Source: Muscardinus avellanarius
Taxonomy: Eukaryota; Chordata; Mammalia; Rodentia; Gliridae
DNA length: 64,000 nt
Assembly: GCA_963383645.1 (NCBI GenBank)
Contig: OY726567.1
Coordinates: 69,133,575 to 69,197,574 of the forward strand
Reading direction: 5' to 3'
The notes beneath the pieces are model-generated. The model worked only from the letters and a program-made list of their open reading frames with translations. It did no database searches and was not told the origin of the DNA. Positions 1-12,230 of this stretch are shown piece after piece; the first letter of the stretch is position 1; the number at the start of each line of letters is the position of its first letter. The position numbers and the translations under genes are program-made.

Positions 1-3000
1 GATTTGTTTTTTTTTAGTATTGAGTTTCTTGAGTTCTCTGTATATTCTAGATATTAGTCCTCTATCAGAGGAGTAGGTGGCAAAAATCTTCTCCCATTCT
101 GTTGGCTCTTGATTGAGGTTCTTGATAGTTTCCTTTGCTGAACAGAAGCTCTTCAGTTTCATGTAATCCCATGTATTGATTCACCTTTTAGTTTCTTGTG
201 CCTTTGGGGTCTTGCTGAGAAAGATTTTAATCTGTGCCAATGTGTTGCAGTGTTGAACCTATGCCCTCCCTCTTCAAGGAGCCTCAAGTTCTCTGGTCTA
301 ATTTCCGAGTCTTTGATCCCCTTGAATTGACTCTTGTGCAGGGTGAGAAAGTGGGATTAATTTCCAATTTTCTGTATATGTTTAACCAATTTTGCCAACA
401 CCATTTGTTGAACAGGTTATCTTTCTTCCAGTGTATGTTTTTGGCCCCTTTGTCAAAAATAAATTGGCTGTAAGTGTGTGAATTTGTATCTGGGTCTTCT
501 GCTCCATTGGTCTATGTATCTGTTTTTGTGCCAGTACCATGCAGTTTTTATTACAATAGCTTTGTAGTATAGTTTAAAGTCAGGTATTGTGATTACTTCT
601 GCATGATTTTTGTTTCTGAGAACTACTTTGGCTATTCTGAATTTCTTATTGTTTCAAATGAATTTAAGGACTGATTTTTCTGTGAGGAATGATCTTTGTA
701 ATTTATAATGGGCATTGCATTAAACCTTTACATCACTTTTGGAAGTATGGCCATTTTAATGATGTTTATTCTGCCTATCCATGAACATGGAAGGTCTTTC
801 CATCTTCTAAGATCTTCAATTTCTTTTTTCAATGTTTTATAATTTTCTTTGTCGAGGTCTTTTACCTCCTTGGTTTATTCCCAAGTATTTTATTTTTTTG
901 TGGGAGATCCTTAGTGGAAGTGTTTTCTGAATTTCTTTTTCAGTGGATTTATGGTTGGTGTACAGAAAAGCTTCTGATTTTTTGAGATTGATTTTGTATC
1001 CAGACACTTTGCTGAATTTGTTTATAAGTTCTATAAGCCTTTTGGTTGAGTTTGTTGGGTCTTCTAAATATAGTATCATGTCATCTGCAAATAGTGAAAG
1101 TTTAAGTTCTTCTTTTCCTATTTGTACTCCTTTGATTTCCTTTTCTTGCCTTATTGCTCTGGCTAGAGTCTCTAGTACTGTATTGAAGAGAAGTGGTGAT
1201 AGTGGAAATCCTTGTCTTGTTCCAGTTTTTAGGGGGAATTCTTGAAGTTTTTCCCCATTTAATATGATGTTGGATATAGGCTTATTACAGATTGCCTTTA
1301 TGATGTTAATATATGTTCCTTCTATTCCATTTCTCTGCAGTGCTTCTATCATAAATGAATGTTGGATTTTTATCAAATGCTTTTTTCAGCATCTATTGAA
1401 ATGATCATGTGATTTTTGTCTTTGATTTTGTTTATATGGTGAATTATATGGATTGATTTTTGTATGTTGTACCAGCCTTGCATCCCTGGGATGAACCCTA
1501 CTTGGTCATGGTGTATGATTATAAGTGGTTTTGAATGCATGTTGCTAATATTTTGTTTAATAGTTTTGCATCCAAGTTCATCAGAGATATAGGTCTGCAG
1601 ATTTCCTTCCTTGAACTATCTTTATTCAGTTTTGGTATTAGTGTGATGTTGGCTTCATAGAATGTATTTGGGAGAGTCCCGCTTTTTTCTATTTCATGAA
1701 ATAGTTTGAGGAGTATTGGGGTTAGCTCTTCTATAAAGGTTTTATAGAATTCACTTGGAAAACCATCTGGTCCTGGGCTTTTTTATGGTAAGCTCTTTAT
1801 TGCTGTTTCAATTTCTTTGATTACTATTGGTTGGTTTAAATTTTCTATATCTTCTTGACTCAGTTTAGGAATGTTGTATTTATCTAGAAATTTGTCAATT
1901 TCCTCCAGATTTTCCATTTTGTTGGAGTATAGTTTTTCAAAGTAGTTTCTGATAATCCTCTGGATTTCTACACTGTCAGAAGTAATGTCTCTTTTTTCAT
2001 CTCTTACCTTCATAATTTGGGTTGATTCTCTCTTTTTTATAGTTAGGTTGGCTAGTGGTTTATCTATCTTATTAATTTTTTCGAGAAACCAGCTTTTGCT
2101 TTTGTTGGCTTTCTGTATTTTTTTATTCTCTACTTCATTAATTTCTGTTCTGATTTTAACAATTTAGCCAGGCGTGGTGGCACACGCTTGTAATCCCCAC
2201 GCTTGGGAGGCAGAGACAGGAGGATCACACAGGTTCGAAGCCAGCCATGTGCGCTGGCTTAGGAGACCCTGTTTCCAAATAAAAATATAAACTAGGTCTG
2301 GGAGTGTAGCCTGGAGGTTCAAGGGCTTCCAGGAACCCCAGTACCACCAAAAAATAATAATAATAATTTCCTATCTTCTACTGGCCTTGGGGTTAGATTG
2401 TTCCTGTTTTTCAAGGGTTTTGAGGTGTGTCATTAGGTTATTTATTTGAAGATTTTCTGTTTTTCTTATGTAAGCACTCTGCTATAAAATTTCCTCTTTA
2501 TACTGCCTTCAAAGTGTTCCAGAGGTTTTGATATGTTGTATCTCTATTTTCATTTGCTTCTGGAAATTTCTTGATTTCATCTCTTATGTCTTCTATGACC
2601 CATTCTTCATTCAAAAGTGTGGTGTTCAGTCTCTACATGTTTATGTGGTTTGTCTGAGTCTTCTTATAGTTGATTTCTAATTTCATTCCATTATGGTCTG
2701 AAAAGACGCAGGGAAGTGTGTAACATTTTTTTAATTTGCTAGTGCTCATTTTGTGGCCCAGGATGTGATCTAATTTGGAGAAAGTTTCATGAGCAGCTGA
2801 GAAAAATGTAAATTCTGCTGTAGTTGGGTGAAATATTCTATGTGTCCAATAGGTCCATTTGATTAATGGTGTTCTTTAGATCTGAAGCATCTTTACTGAC
2901 CCTTTCTCTGGAAGATCTGTCTAATGGTATGAGAGGGGTGTTGAAATCTCCCAGTATTATTGTATTGGGATTTATGTGAGTTTGTTTTATGAAAGTAGCT

Positions 3001-3362
3001 GCACCTATATTTGGGGCATAGATGCTAATTATTGTTATTTCCTCTTGCTGGATTGTTTCTTTTACCAGTAAAATATGACCTTCTTTGTCTATTCTAATAA
3101 GTTTGGGCTTGAAGTCTAACTTCTCTGATATTATCATTGCTACTCCTGGTTACCTTTGAGTTCTGTTAGCATGGATTACCTTGCTCCAGCCCTTTACCTT
3201 AAGTTTGTTATTATCTTTACTTGTAAGGTGTGTTTCTTGCAAGAAGCAGATGGATGGATTCTGGTTTTTAATCCATTTTACCACTTTATGTCTTTTTATT
3301 GGGGAGTTGAGGCCATTTACATTCAGTGTGATTATTGAGATATGATTTTTAATTCCTAACAT
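1..3362 (-). pseudogene. L1 ORF2 (endonuclease / reverse transcriptase), broken
   Basis: ORF2 encodes the L1 endonuclease and reverse transcriptase used in target-primed reverse transcription. The endonuclease N-terminus begins at 3362 (MLGIKNHISIITLNVNGLNS) with the QETHL motif. A second endonuclease piece at 3137-2838 includes LGDFNTPL. Part of the reverse transcriptase lies at 1376-837: [15 protein letters not shown], then the active-site motif [10 protein letters not shown] and KYLGI. The pieces sit in different frames separated by stops, and a SINE is inserted at 2167-2370. The C-terminal region continues to base 1. It is a dead remnant. Confidence 0.92.
2167..2370 (+). repeat. Dimeric SINE, 'type 2' (B1-like + ID-like)
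   Basis: The left half starts agccaggcgtggtggc. The right half is 'aggtctgggagtgtagcctggagg...ggaaccccagtaccacc' followed by an A-rich tail. This right half ('ggcttccaggaaccccagtacc') defines what I call type 2. Type 1 ends in 'gaatgcccctgggttcaatccccagtacc'. It is inserted in L1 copy C. Confidence 0.9.
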
Positions 3363-3379
3363 GTTAAGATTTTATTTCT

Positions 3380-3572
3380 GGTTTTTTTTTTTTTTTTTGG
3401 TGGTACTGGGGTTCCTGGAAGCCCTCCTTCCTCTGGGCTACACTCCCAGACCTATTTTATATTTTTGAAACAGGGTCTCTTACGCCAGCACGGCTGGCTT
3501 CGAACCTGCGTGATCCTCCTGTCTCTGCCTCCCAAGCGCGGGGATTACAAGCGTACGCCACCACGCCCAGCT
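3380..3572 (-). repeat. Dimeric SINE, type 2
   Basis: It is reversed: a T-run, then ggtggtactggggttcctgg, ending ccaccacgcccagc. It sits between the ORF1 end and the ORF2 start of L1 copy C. A short flanking duplication, tatttctg, is visible on both sides. Confidence 0.9.
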
Positions 3573-3579
3573 ATTTCTG

Positions 3580-4750
3580 TTTGAAATACTGTTTATTCTT
3601 CTTAGTTGTGTCCTGAATGGAAATTCTTATTTCTCTGGTTCTGGTGTGTATTACCTATTTCTTCTTTGTAGTTAATCTCTGAGTATTTTTCTCTACTGCT
3701 GGTTTTGAAGACATAAATTCCTTCAATTTCTGTTTGTCATGGAAGCTTCTTATTTCTCCATCTAATTTGATAGCTAGTTTTGCTGGGTAGGAAATTTTTG
3801 GCTGGAAGTTGTTTTCTTTCAGAGTTTGGAATGTTACTCCAGGCCCTTCTGGCTTTCATGACTTGATTTGGGAAGTCTGGAGTGATTCTAATTGGTTTGC
3901 CTCTGAATGTCACTTGGTCTTTCAATTTTGCTGCCTGGTGCTGTGAGGCCTTTCAATTTTCTCTTTGGCTTCTACATTGGTCATTTTTACTATTATGTGG
4001 CATGGGGAACCTTTTCTCTGATCTTGTCTAAAGGGAGTTCTAAGCCAGGTGTGGTGCCGCATGCTTGTAATCCCAGTGCTTAGGAGGCTGAGACAGGAGG
4101 ATCGCACAGGTTCAAAGCCAGACTCAGCTACTTAGTGAGGCTCTCAGCAACTTAGTGAGACTTTGTTTCAAATAAAGTATAAAATAGGTCTGGGAGTATA
4201 GCCTGGAGGTAGAAAAGCCCCTGGGTTCCACCCCCAGTACCACCAAAAAATAAATAAATAAAAAATAAAGGGAGTTCTATAAGTTTCCTGAATCTGTATA
4301 TCTACCTCTTGCTCTGTGTTTGGATAATTTTCTGCTATTACTTCTTTGAAGAGATTATTGATCCCTTTGGTTTCACCTTCTTTTCCCTCCTCTATTCTGA
4401 TTATTCTTAGGTTAGCTCTCTTAAAATGGGCCCATATTTCTTCAGTGTCCAATTCCTGCTGTCGAATTGTTTTTTCTAAGTTATAAAACTATGCATTTGT
4501 TTTTGGAGTGATCATCTTCTAGGAGCAAGATTCTGTTCTCCATGTGGTCTGATCTATTGTTTATAGTTTGAATTGATGCCTTTGCTTCAATTATTGCATC
4601 CTTTATTTCTTTCAGACTCTCTCTAAATTATTTTCGAAGGTCCTGTATTATTTCTACAGTTACATTCCTGATTTGATCCTCTAGAGATCTCTGTATTTCT
4701 GTGTCATCAGGTTCTGGTATTTTGGGGTTGTGGAAGCTCATTGCTCCATT
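3580..4750 (-). pseudogene. L1 ORF1 of copy C, broken
   Basis: Recognisable pieces are the coiled-coil/RRM junction (EEIWAHFKRANLRIIRIEEG, 4452 downward) and the C-terminal domain (TFRGKPIRITPDFPNQVMKARRAWSN, 3925-3737). Frameshifts and a SINE at 4043-4266 break the frame. The SINE is flanked by copies of taaagggagttcta. Compare the intact ORF1 at 12231-13193. Confidence 0.9.
4043..4266 (+). repeat. Dimeric SINE inserted in L1 ORF1
   Basis: It carries a left B1-like half, an internal 'cagctacttagtgaggctctcagcaacttagtgagac' segment, a right ID-like half and an A-rich tail. The duplication taaagggagttcta is present at 4029-4042 and again from 4267, so the boundaries are firm. Confidence 0.93.
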
Positions 4751-5716
4751 GTTGTTTCTCTTTCCCATGATTTCTGAAGTTTGTACCTTCTCTGGGTTCT
4801 TCTCTGGGTCACCACGACTTCACTTATGCTCTGGAATTTGTGGTAATCTCCGCCACCACTACTCCTTTACTGGGTTGTATTGCAAAGTCTCAGACCCAGG
4901 GAATTAGTCGAAGCTATGTGAGACCCTGGGGGCGCCAGGCTGGGCATTTTCCCACAGGGAGCTGCGACTAGGGAGTGGTATCTCTGCCACTACTACTCCT
5001 TCACTCGGTTGAACTGCACTATCTCAGACCCAGGGAGTTTATCAAAGCTGCAGGAGTAGAAGTGCAGCACTGGGATTTCTCCGTTAGGGGCTACAATTTC
5101 ACTTATGTTTTTGATGCACGCTGATCTGGAGCTGTCGCGAGTGTGGTGAACTTGCTGCCACCACTGGCAATATGGCACTGCCACCACGCCCTTGGCCATG
5201 AGGCTGGCATATTTCTTTTCTGCTTTTGAGCTCCACTCTTAATCCCTGGAGGGCATGATGAGCTTGGCTGCTGGACGTTTTAGATAGTCTTTGCACTGAA
5301 AGAACTGCTGAATTACAACTGCTTGATCTGCAGCTGCTCACTTCAGCTCCTTGTTTACCTTTTCCTCTCTGGAGCCTGGTGCTGTGAGGCAAGATGACGC
5401 TGGTACAGTCCCACAACCACAAGGCAGGCCAGTTTCTTTTCTACTCTCTGGTTGTTTTTCTGGTCTTCTTTTTCTCTGACCCTTGTATTTATAGTTTATA
5501 ATTTCTGTATTGATAGTGTTTTCTGGCTATTTAAAGTGCTGATTTTGTGACAACAGGGATCAAGTATTAGTAGGACTCATAAACGCTGCTTTTCTTGGTT
5601 GCCATCTTCCCGGAATTCTGTAAAGTAAAATTATTGGGGAAAAGACAAATCCAGTTTGAATAATGGTTTTGACAATATTTGATGGTCTATTTAATTCCCA
5701 TTTAAATTTGACTTTG

Positions 5717-8552
5717 TAGGCTGGGCATGGTGGCTCACGCTTGTAATCCCACTACTTTTGGAGGCTGAGGCAGGATCCAGGTTCACGCCAGCCTCGGCTA
5801 CTTAGTGAAGCCCTCTGCAGCTTAGTGAGACATTGTTTCAAAATAAAGAATAAAGTCAGGCTGGGGATATAGCTCAGAGATAAAATGCACCTGTGTTCAA
5901 TCTTCATTTGCAATAAATAAATAAATAAATAAATAAATTTGACTTATTTACATATATGAATATATAGTTATTAGTGCCCAACTTATTAATAAACAGAGTG
6001 TCATGGTTTAGAATGCCAAATATTTGGGCACCTCAAATTATCTTTGCTTTAAGATGGTTATAATAAGCTGGGCATGGTGGCACACGCTTGTAATCCCAAC
6101 ATTTGGGAGGCTGAGACTGCAGGATCGTGGTTCAGAAACAGCCTCAGCAACTTAGTAAGGCCTTCTGCAACTTAGTGAGACCCTGTTTCAAAATAAAGAA
6201 TAAAATATAGGGCAAGTGGTGTAGCTCAGAGGTCAAATGCCCCTGGGTTCCATCCCTAAACCTGCAAAAAAAAAAAAAAAGGTATAATACAATTTAGGAA
6301 AACACAAATTTAAACCTAAAAAGGATATCATGATTAACAATTTTTTGTTTTGAGAACACCAACTTACTAAAGTGTTCTCTTAAGCTTTGCATTTCAGAAG
6401 ATACTTGGCACCAGGTGTGGTGGCACATGCCTGTAATTCCAGTACTTGGGAGGCTGAGATGGGAGGATCATGGTTCGTGGCCAGCCTCAGCTACTTAATG
6501 AGGGCCTCCACAACTTATCAAGACCCTATTTCAAAACAAAGAATAAAATAGGGTTGGGGGTAGCTCAGAGGTAGAATGCTGCTGGGTTTAACCCCCAGTA
6601 TCACACACATTAAAAAAATCTATTTTATGGGTTCTTAATACATTGCTATCTTAGGCAATGTAGTACAGATTGTATGTGTTTCCTATTATTTCCTAAGGCT
6701 GTTTAGTACATATGAGTAGTGACAGATTCATTGGGTAGTGACAGGTTTATTTTTTAAAGGCAGTACAGTACTTACCATCATATTCTATATTTGAAAAGAC
6801 ATGAGCAACTTAAAAGTTAAACAGCAGGGTAAGTACCACTGCTCTTCAGCCTCACAAATGTAGCTGGAAAACAGTAGCTCATTTCTCTTTGAACTTACAT
6901 TCCTTCTCTTACCTGGAACACCACATCTTTTTTCATATGTCCATAGGTCATTTGTGAATCAGCCAAAGAGTACTTTACCCAGTTTGAATGAAGAGTTCAA
7001 GGGTCAGGGGCAGAGGTAAGTGGGAGAACAGTTTCATAGTATGTACCAGGCGCTTTGGGTTCAATTCCAAGAAAGAACAAAAGAAGGGAGTGGTGGAGGG
7101 AGTAAGGGAAAGAAAGCTTAGGTTTTAGACCATTCTTTCTTAGGAAGGTCTTTGCCAAAATAAAAATGTATAAACAAGAATACAAAAAAGATACAGATGG
7201 AAGAGGACTGAACTTTCAAATCTTAACAAAAGTGTACAAAGGCCTTCAGACTGTTTGCTTGGGCTAACTCACATTTGTGAGGGAACAATTATTATTAACC
7301 ATTCCAGAACACACTGTAGTATCGATTTGATGTGCCTTAGGGGTAGAGTTGTAGTTTTCCATTAATACTGGCTTTTGCTGGGTGTGGTGGTGCACGTTTG
7401 TAATCCCAGTACTTTGGAGACTGAGACAGGAGGATCGTAGGTTCGAAGCCAGCCTCAGCAACTTAGAGAGATCCTGTTTCCAAATAAAAAATAAAATAGT
7501 TCTGGGTATGTAACCCAGAGGAAGAAGGCCCATGGGTTCCATCCCCAGTACCACAAAAAGAAAAAAAGACATTGGCTTTTGAGTCAGGGTAGAATATACT
7601 TATTGTAACACATAGACCCAAGATTAAATGACTAACAATAAAGAAGTTGATTTCTCTGCTTAATGCAGGAGTTCCAGGGGAATAGGTAGATATCTTCCAG
7701 GACTTCCCATGAAGCTCTTAATGCTTTTCATACTAGGGAACCTTTGCTAAAATGATAAAAGCTTCCTGATCCTTTCTCAGACTTATGTTAGTAAATGTAT
7801 AATATAAAATATACAATATTACAAAGAGCTGGATATAGAGGCCTACATTTGTATTCCCATTACTTGGGAGGCTGAGACAGGAGGATCGCAGGTTTGCAAC
7901 CAGATTCAGGATCACAGTGAGGCCTTCTGTAACTTAGTGACACCCTGTTTCAAAATTAAAGAATTAAATAGGGGTTGGGGTAAAGCTCAGAGGCACGATG
8001 CCCCACAGTTCAATCCCTAGTAACATATCCCCAGCCCTTTTTGTTTTTTGCTTTGAAACAAGGTCTCACTAGGTTGTTGAAAATCTGGCTAAGTGGCTGA
8101 GGCTGTCCTCAAACCTGTGATCCTCCTGTCTCAGCCTCACAAATACTGGAAATATAGGAGTGCATCAATATTCCTAGTAGAAGTCAATTATATTGAAGTA
8201 CAATTATTAAAATAACTCAAAAAATACTATTATAGTAATGCTTGATCTTCCTTTGGTGTATTAAATGACAAAATTTAATGGTACCCCATAACCACCACAA
8301 TTGTATAGTGGTAAGTGAAATATTTTTGTTTTGTTTTGTTTTTGGCAGTTCTGGGGATTGAACCCAGGGGTCTTCTACCTCTAAGCTATACCCCCAAGCC
8401 TGATTTGTTTTTTTATTCTTTATCTTGAAACAGGTCCTCCCTAGGTTGCAGAGGGGCTCACTATGTAGCTGAGGCTGCCTGCAAACATGTAATCCTCCTG
8501 TCTCAGCCTCCCAAGTACTGGGATTATGAGTGTGTGTCACCATGCCCAACTT
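5717..8552. repeat. SINE-rich stretch, 7 or more dimeric copies
   Basis: Copies on + are at about 5717-5934 (flanked by aatttgactt), 6066-6282, 6410-6618, 7376-7570 and 7826-8028. Copies on - are at 8029-8180 (partial) and 8334-8552. The sequence between them (6620-7370 and 7571-7825) shows no gene. All ORFs here are short and SINE-derived. Confidence 0.85.
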
Positions 8553-8573
8553 GAGTGAAATATTTAAAGATAT

Positions 8574-10083
8574 CTGCTGTTACAGTTTGAAATGTCTCCA
8601 TGGGTTCTTGTTCTTAGCTAGTTTGGAAAAATAGCTAGAACTGCTACAAGCTTAAGCAAAGTTTTATTATTACAGGCAGGAGGGGCAGAGCAATAAAAGC
8701 ACCACATCAGAGAATGATGTGATGGATACCTTGAAGATGAGACACTGATGCCCTCAAGGATCACGCAGGTTCAAAGCCAGCCTCGCTGGTTTAAGAGACC
8801 CTGTTTCCAAATAAAAAGTATAAAATAGGTCTGGGAGTGTAGCCCAGATGTAGAAGGGTTTCCAGGAACCCCAGTACCACCAAAACAAACAAACAAAAAA
8901 AAGAATGTAGTCTTAGCCGGGCATGGTGGCACATGCTTGTAATCCCTACACTTGGGAGGCTGAGACAGGAGGATTGCACAGGTTTGAAGCCAGCCTCAGC
9001 TACTTAGTGAGGCTCTCAGCAACTTAGTGAGACCCTGTTGCCAAACAAAATATAAAATAGGTCTGAGAGTATAGCCCGGAGGTAGAAAGCCCCTGGGTTC
9101 CACCCTCAGTACCACCAAAAAAAAATGAATGTAGTCTTTTTTTCTTTCTTTCTTTCTTTCTTTCTTTCCTTTTTATTTTTTTTTTTTTTGCAGTATTAGA
9201 GATGTGAAACCTAGGGGCATTCAACCTCCGAGCTACACCCCCCAGTCCTACTGTTTAGTCCTTTTGTTTTTTTCTATTATTCATTCATTCATTCATTCAT
9301 TGGTAGTACTGGGGTTCCTGGAAACCCTTGTATCTCCGGGCTACACTCCCAGACCTATTTTATACTTTTTATTTGGAAACAGGGTCTCTTACACCAGCGA
9401 GGCTGAGTTTGAACCTGCATGATCCTCCTGTCTCCACCTCCCAAGCGCGGGGATTACAAGCGTGCGCCACTTGCCTGGCCCATCTTTTTATTTTTTTAAG
9501 CGGGGTCTCACTGAGTTGCAAAGGGCTCACTAAGTAGCTGAGGCTGTGATCCTCCAGTCTCCATCTCCCAAATGCTGGGATTACAGGCATGCACCACCAA
9601 GCCCCACCAAGCCCGGCAAATGTAGTCTTTTTATAGGAATTTATTATCTAATCCATCCTATCCTGCTAGCCAATAGTCTTCTTTTCCCACTAAAAAGCAG
9701 GGCTGGCCTGTTAGTTATCTCTGCTGTGTAAACCTTTTTTGTTATCCTTCTTTATTTATCCTCACAAGAACAGACAGGTCTGAAATCACTGACCAAAATG
9801 TGTCAGCAAAGTCAAGGGGCTGCATGGTAGAAGCCCGCTTTGTTCTTTTTACTCTTAAAGTTTAAAGCTTGTATTGTTCACCAGTGTCCTTAGTAAATTC
9901 TCAGCATCTTATCTCTATCTGCTAGAAGCTACCTGAAAGCTTGTTTTATAATAAAAAAAGAAAGACACAGGAATATAGCTTTTTAAAGTATGGAGGTTTT
10001 AGGGCTATAACTATTTTGTGCTATTAATAATTAATACTGGGTTAATACAGCTTGCTTTTCTATCTTTTAACTTTAGTCTAAAC
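8574..10083. mobile_element. Old LTR-like element, copy 1, left part
   Basis: The non-SINE sequence at 8574-8757 and 9620-10083 matches, in order, the sequence at 57600-57930 and 58255-58500. Shared stretches include agccaatagt, ttagttatctctgctgtgt, agaaagacacaggaatatag versus agaaagacatgggaatatag, and a 'gggctataact...attaata...gggttaata' tract. SINEs at 8757-9620 interrupt it. It continues at 10530-10558 and 13934-14160. I infer an LTR or ERV fragment because the second copy lies beside ERV pol sequence. No coding capacity is seen. Confidence 0.55.
8757..9620. repeat. Nested SINE cluster with (tttc)n and (attc)n tracts
   Basis: A partial type 2 copy (+, 8757-8905) and a fuller copy (+, 8912-9128) are followed by a pyrimidine tract near 9140-9190. 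Next is a minus-strand SINE whose ID half (about 9190-9245) is separated from its B1 half (about 9481-9618) by an inserted minus-strand type 2 copy (about 9296-9480). Confidence 0.8.
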
Positions 10084-10985
10084 TTTTTTTTTGTGGCAGT
10101 ACTGGGGATTGAACCCAGGGCATTCTACCTCTAAACTACACCCCCAGCCCTATTTATTATTCTTTTTTTTTTTCTTTGGTGGTACTGGGGTTCCTGGAAG
10201 TTCTTCTACCTACGGGCTACACTCCCAGACCTATTTTTACATTTTTATTTGGAAACAGGGTCTCCTAAGCCAGTGCGCGCGGCTGGCTTCAAACCTGCGC
10301 GATCCTCCTGTCTCTGCCTACCAAGCGCGGGGATTACAAGCGTGCGCCACCACACCCGGCTATTATTCTTTATTTTGAAACAGGGTCTTGCTATGTTGCA
10401 AAGGGCCTCACTAAGTAGCTGAGGCTGACCAAGAACCTGCAATCCTCTCTCAACTTCCCAAGTACTGGGATTACAAGTTTGCGCCACCATGAGTACTAGG
10501 ATTACAAGTTTGCGCCACCATGCCTCGCTAATCTAAACTTTTATGTGAATCTGCATAATTTTTTTTTCTTTGTGATACAGGGGATTGAACCCAGGGGCAT
10601 TCTACCTCTGAGCTACACCCCCAGCCCTATTATTTATTCTTTGTTTTGAAATAGTGTCTCACTAAGTTGCCGAGGCCTAAATTGATGAGACTGACTGCAC
10701 ACCGTGATCCTCCTGACTCAGCTCCTGAAAGCTGGGATCACAAACATGTGCCACCACGCCCAGCTGCATAATTATTATTTTTTTTCAGTACTAAAGATGG
10801 AACCCAGAGGCATTCTACCTCTGAACTACACCCCTATCCCTGTTTTTTATTCTTTATTTTGAAACAGGGTCTTACTGAATTGCAGAGGACCTCACTAAGT
10901 AGCTGAGGCTGGCCGCAAACCATGATCTTCCTGTCTCAGCCTCCCAAATTCTGGGATTACAAGCATGCAACACCATGCCCAGCTG
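10084..10985 (-). repeat. Minus-strand SINE cluster ending at a reused target site
   Basis: The copy at 10084-10535 is split by a young type 2 insertion at about 10162-10364. Two more copies lie at about 10551-10766 and 10767-10985. The last two, and the chimeric L1 that follows, are each bordered by ctgcataatt or tgcataatt. See the corresponding finding. Confidence 0.85.
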
Positions 10986-11339
10986 CATAATTCTTTTATT
11001 TTTTTTAATTTTTTATTGGTGCACTGCATTCATACATCATAGTGGGATACAAACTTTTGTAGACATACATGCACACATCACCCAGTCAGCCCCCACCCGA
11101 TCCCCACCCCATTCTCTCCCCATCCCTCCCTCCCATGCTTGGCTTAGTGGTTGACATCTAGTATTATAGCAATTTATCCAAACTTAAAAATGATAATCTC
11201 ACATAACAGTTTCATTTGTCTGATACCAAGCTTTTGATGACTTAAAGATAACATTTCAATATTTCTTTTTACTTTCTTTCTAACCAGAGAATATTTTTTT
11301 CTATTTTTTTTTTTGGTGAAACTATCATATATTTATATA

Positions 11340-12180
11340 TTTATTTTTCAGGAAAAAAAATCTATCCTAATATGGAATATGGACTCTAGATACCCACAAC
11401 GATCTTGAAAAAGAACAAAGCTAGAAGATATATATTTTCTGATTTCAAACCATATAAAGCTACAATAATTGAAACAGTATAGTACTGTTCTAAAGGCAGA
11501 TATATAAACCATTGGAGTTAAATACAAGCCTAGAGCTAAACTCTTCCCTATATTGTCAAGTTATTTTTGACAAGGTTTCCACGAACATTTGGTGGTGGAA
11601 AAATAATCTTTTAACTAAATATTGTTGAAAAATAATAATTACATGGAAAAGAATAAAATTGGACCCTTACCTAATCCCATATACAAATATTAACTCAAAA
11701 TAGATAAAAAAAACCTAAATATAAATCTTAAGACTATAAAGTTTTAGGAGAAAATCTAGGTCATAAAACCTCACAACATTGAAATTGGCAGTGATTTCTT
11801 GGATATGATTTCAATGGCACAGGCAACAGAAGAGTATACAAACTCCCTAAAAAATAAAAAAAAATATATTGTATATCCAAAGACAATGTAAACAGAGTTA
11901 AAAGTTACTAATAGAATGAGATCGCCGGGCGTGGTGGCGCACGCTTGTAATCCCCGCGCTTGGGAGGCAGAGACAGGAGGATCGTGCAGGTTCGAAGCCA
12001 GCCGCGCGCGCTGACTTAGGAGACCCTGTTTCCAAATAAAAATGTAAAAATAGGTCTGGGAGTATAGCCCGGAGATAGAAGGGCTTCCAGGAACCCCAGT
12101 ACCACCAAAAAAAAAAAAAAAAGAATGGGATAAAATAGAAATCCTAAAAATTAACAATAAAGGCAAACAATACAATTTAG
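11340..12180 (+). mobile_element. Captured older L1 ORF2 fragment, antisense to its host element
   Basis: The + strand reads like the L1 ORF2 C-terminal region: 'aaagctacaataattgaaacagtatagtactg', 'ttttgacaaggtttccacgaacatttggtgg', 'gaataaaattggacccttacctaa' and 'gcagtgatttcttggatatg', in the usual L1 order. It is clearly diverged from the ORF2 of copy C (reverse of about 200-600), so it is not simply that ORF2 flipped. The SINE at 11924-12124 splits it. The same fragment recurs at about 52430-53130. Confidence 0.8.
11924..12124 (+). repeat. Young type 2 dimeric SINE inside copy A
   Basis: It keeps many CpGs (gccgggcgtggtggcgcacg, gccgcgcgcgctg), which suggests recent insertion. The duplication agaatgggat/agaatgagat flanks it. 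Copy B of the chimeric element lacks this SINE at the matching position near 52985. Confidence 0.92.
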
Positions 12181-12230
12181 AGATAGGTAAAAGACTAACA
12201 TAAATAATGAATCTCCACAGATAACCAATC

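Larger units (their letters stand above)
1..5613 (-). mobile_element. LINE-1 copy C, 3' part beyond window edge
   Basis: Read on the minus strand, this is a long L1 with its 5' end near 5613, at the sequence reading ggaagatggcaaccaagaaa. The 5'UTR runs to about 4750, ORF1 lies at about 4750-3580, and ORF2 runs from 3362 past position 1. ORF2 is still in its C-terminal part at base 1, so the 3'UTR lies outside the window. Three dimeric SINEs interrupt it (2167-2370, 3380-3572, 4043-4266). Both ORFs are broken by frameshifts and stops, so this copy is dead. Its 5' end matches those of the chimeric copies ending at 13933 and 55004, so all three belong to related families. Confidence 0.93.

Noticed and set aside
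943..1245. 100-codon plus-strand frame
   Set aside because: It is the antisense shadow of the L1 reverse transcriptase remnant at 837-1376.
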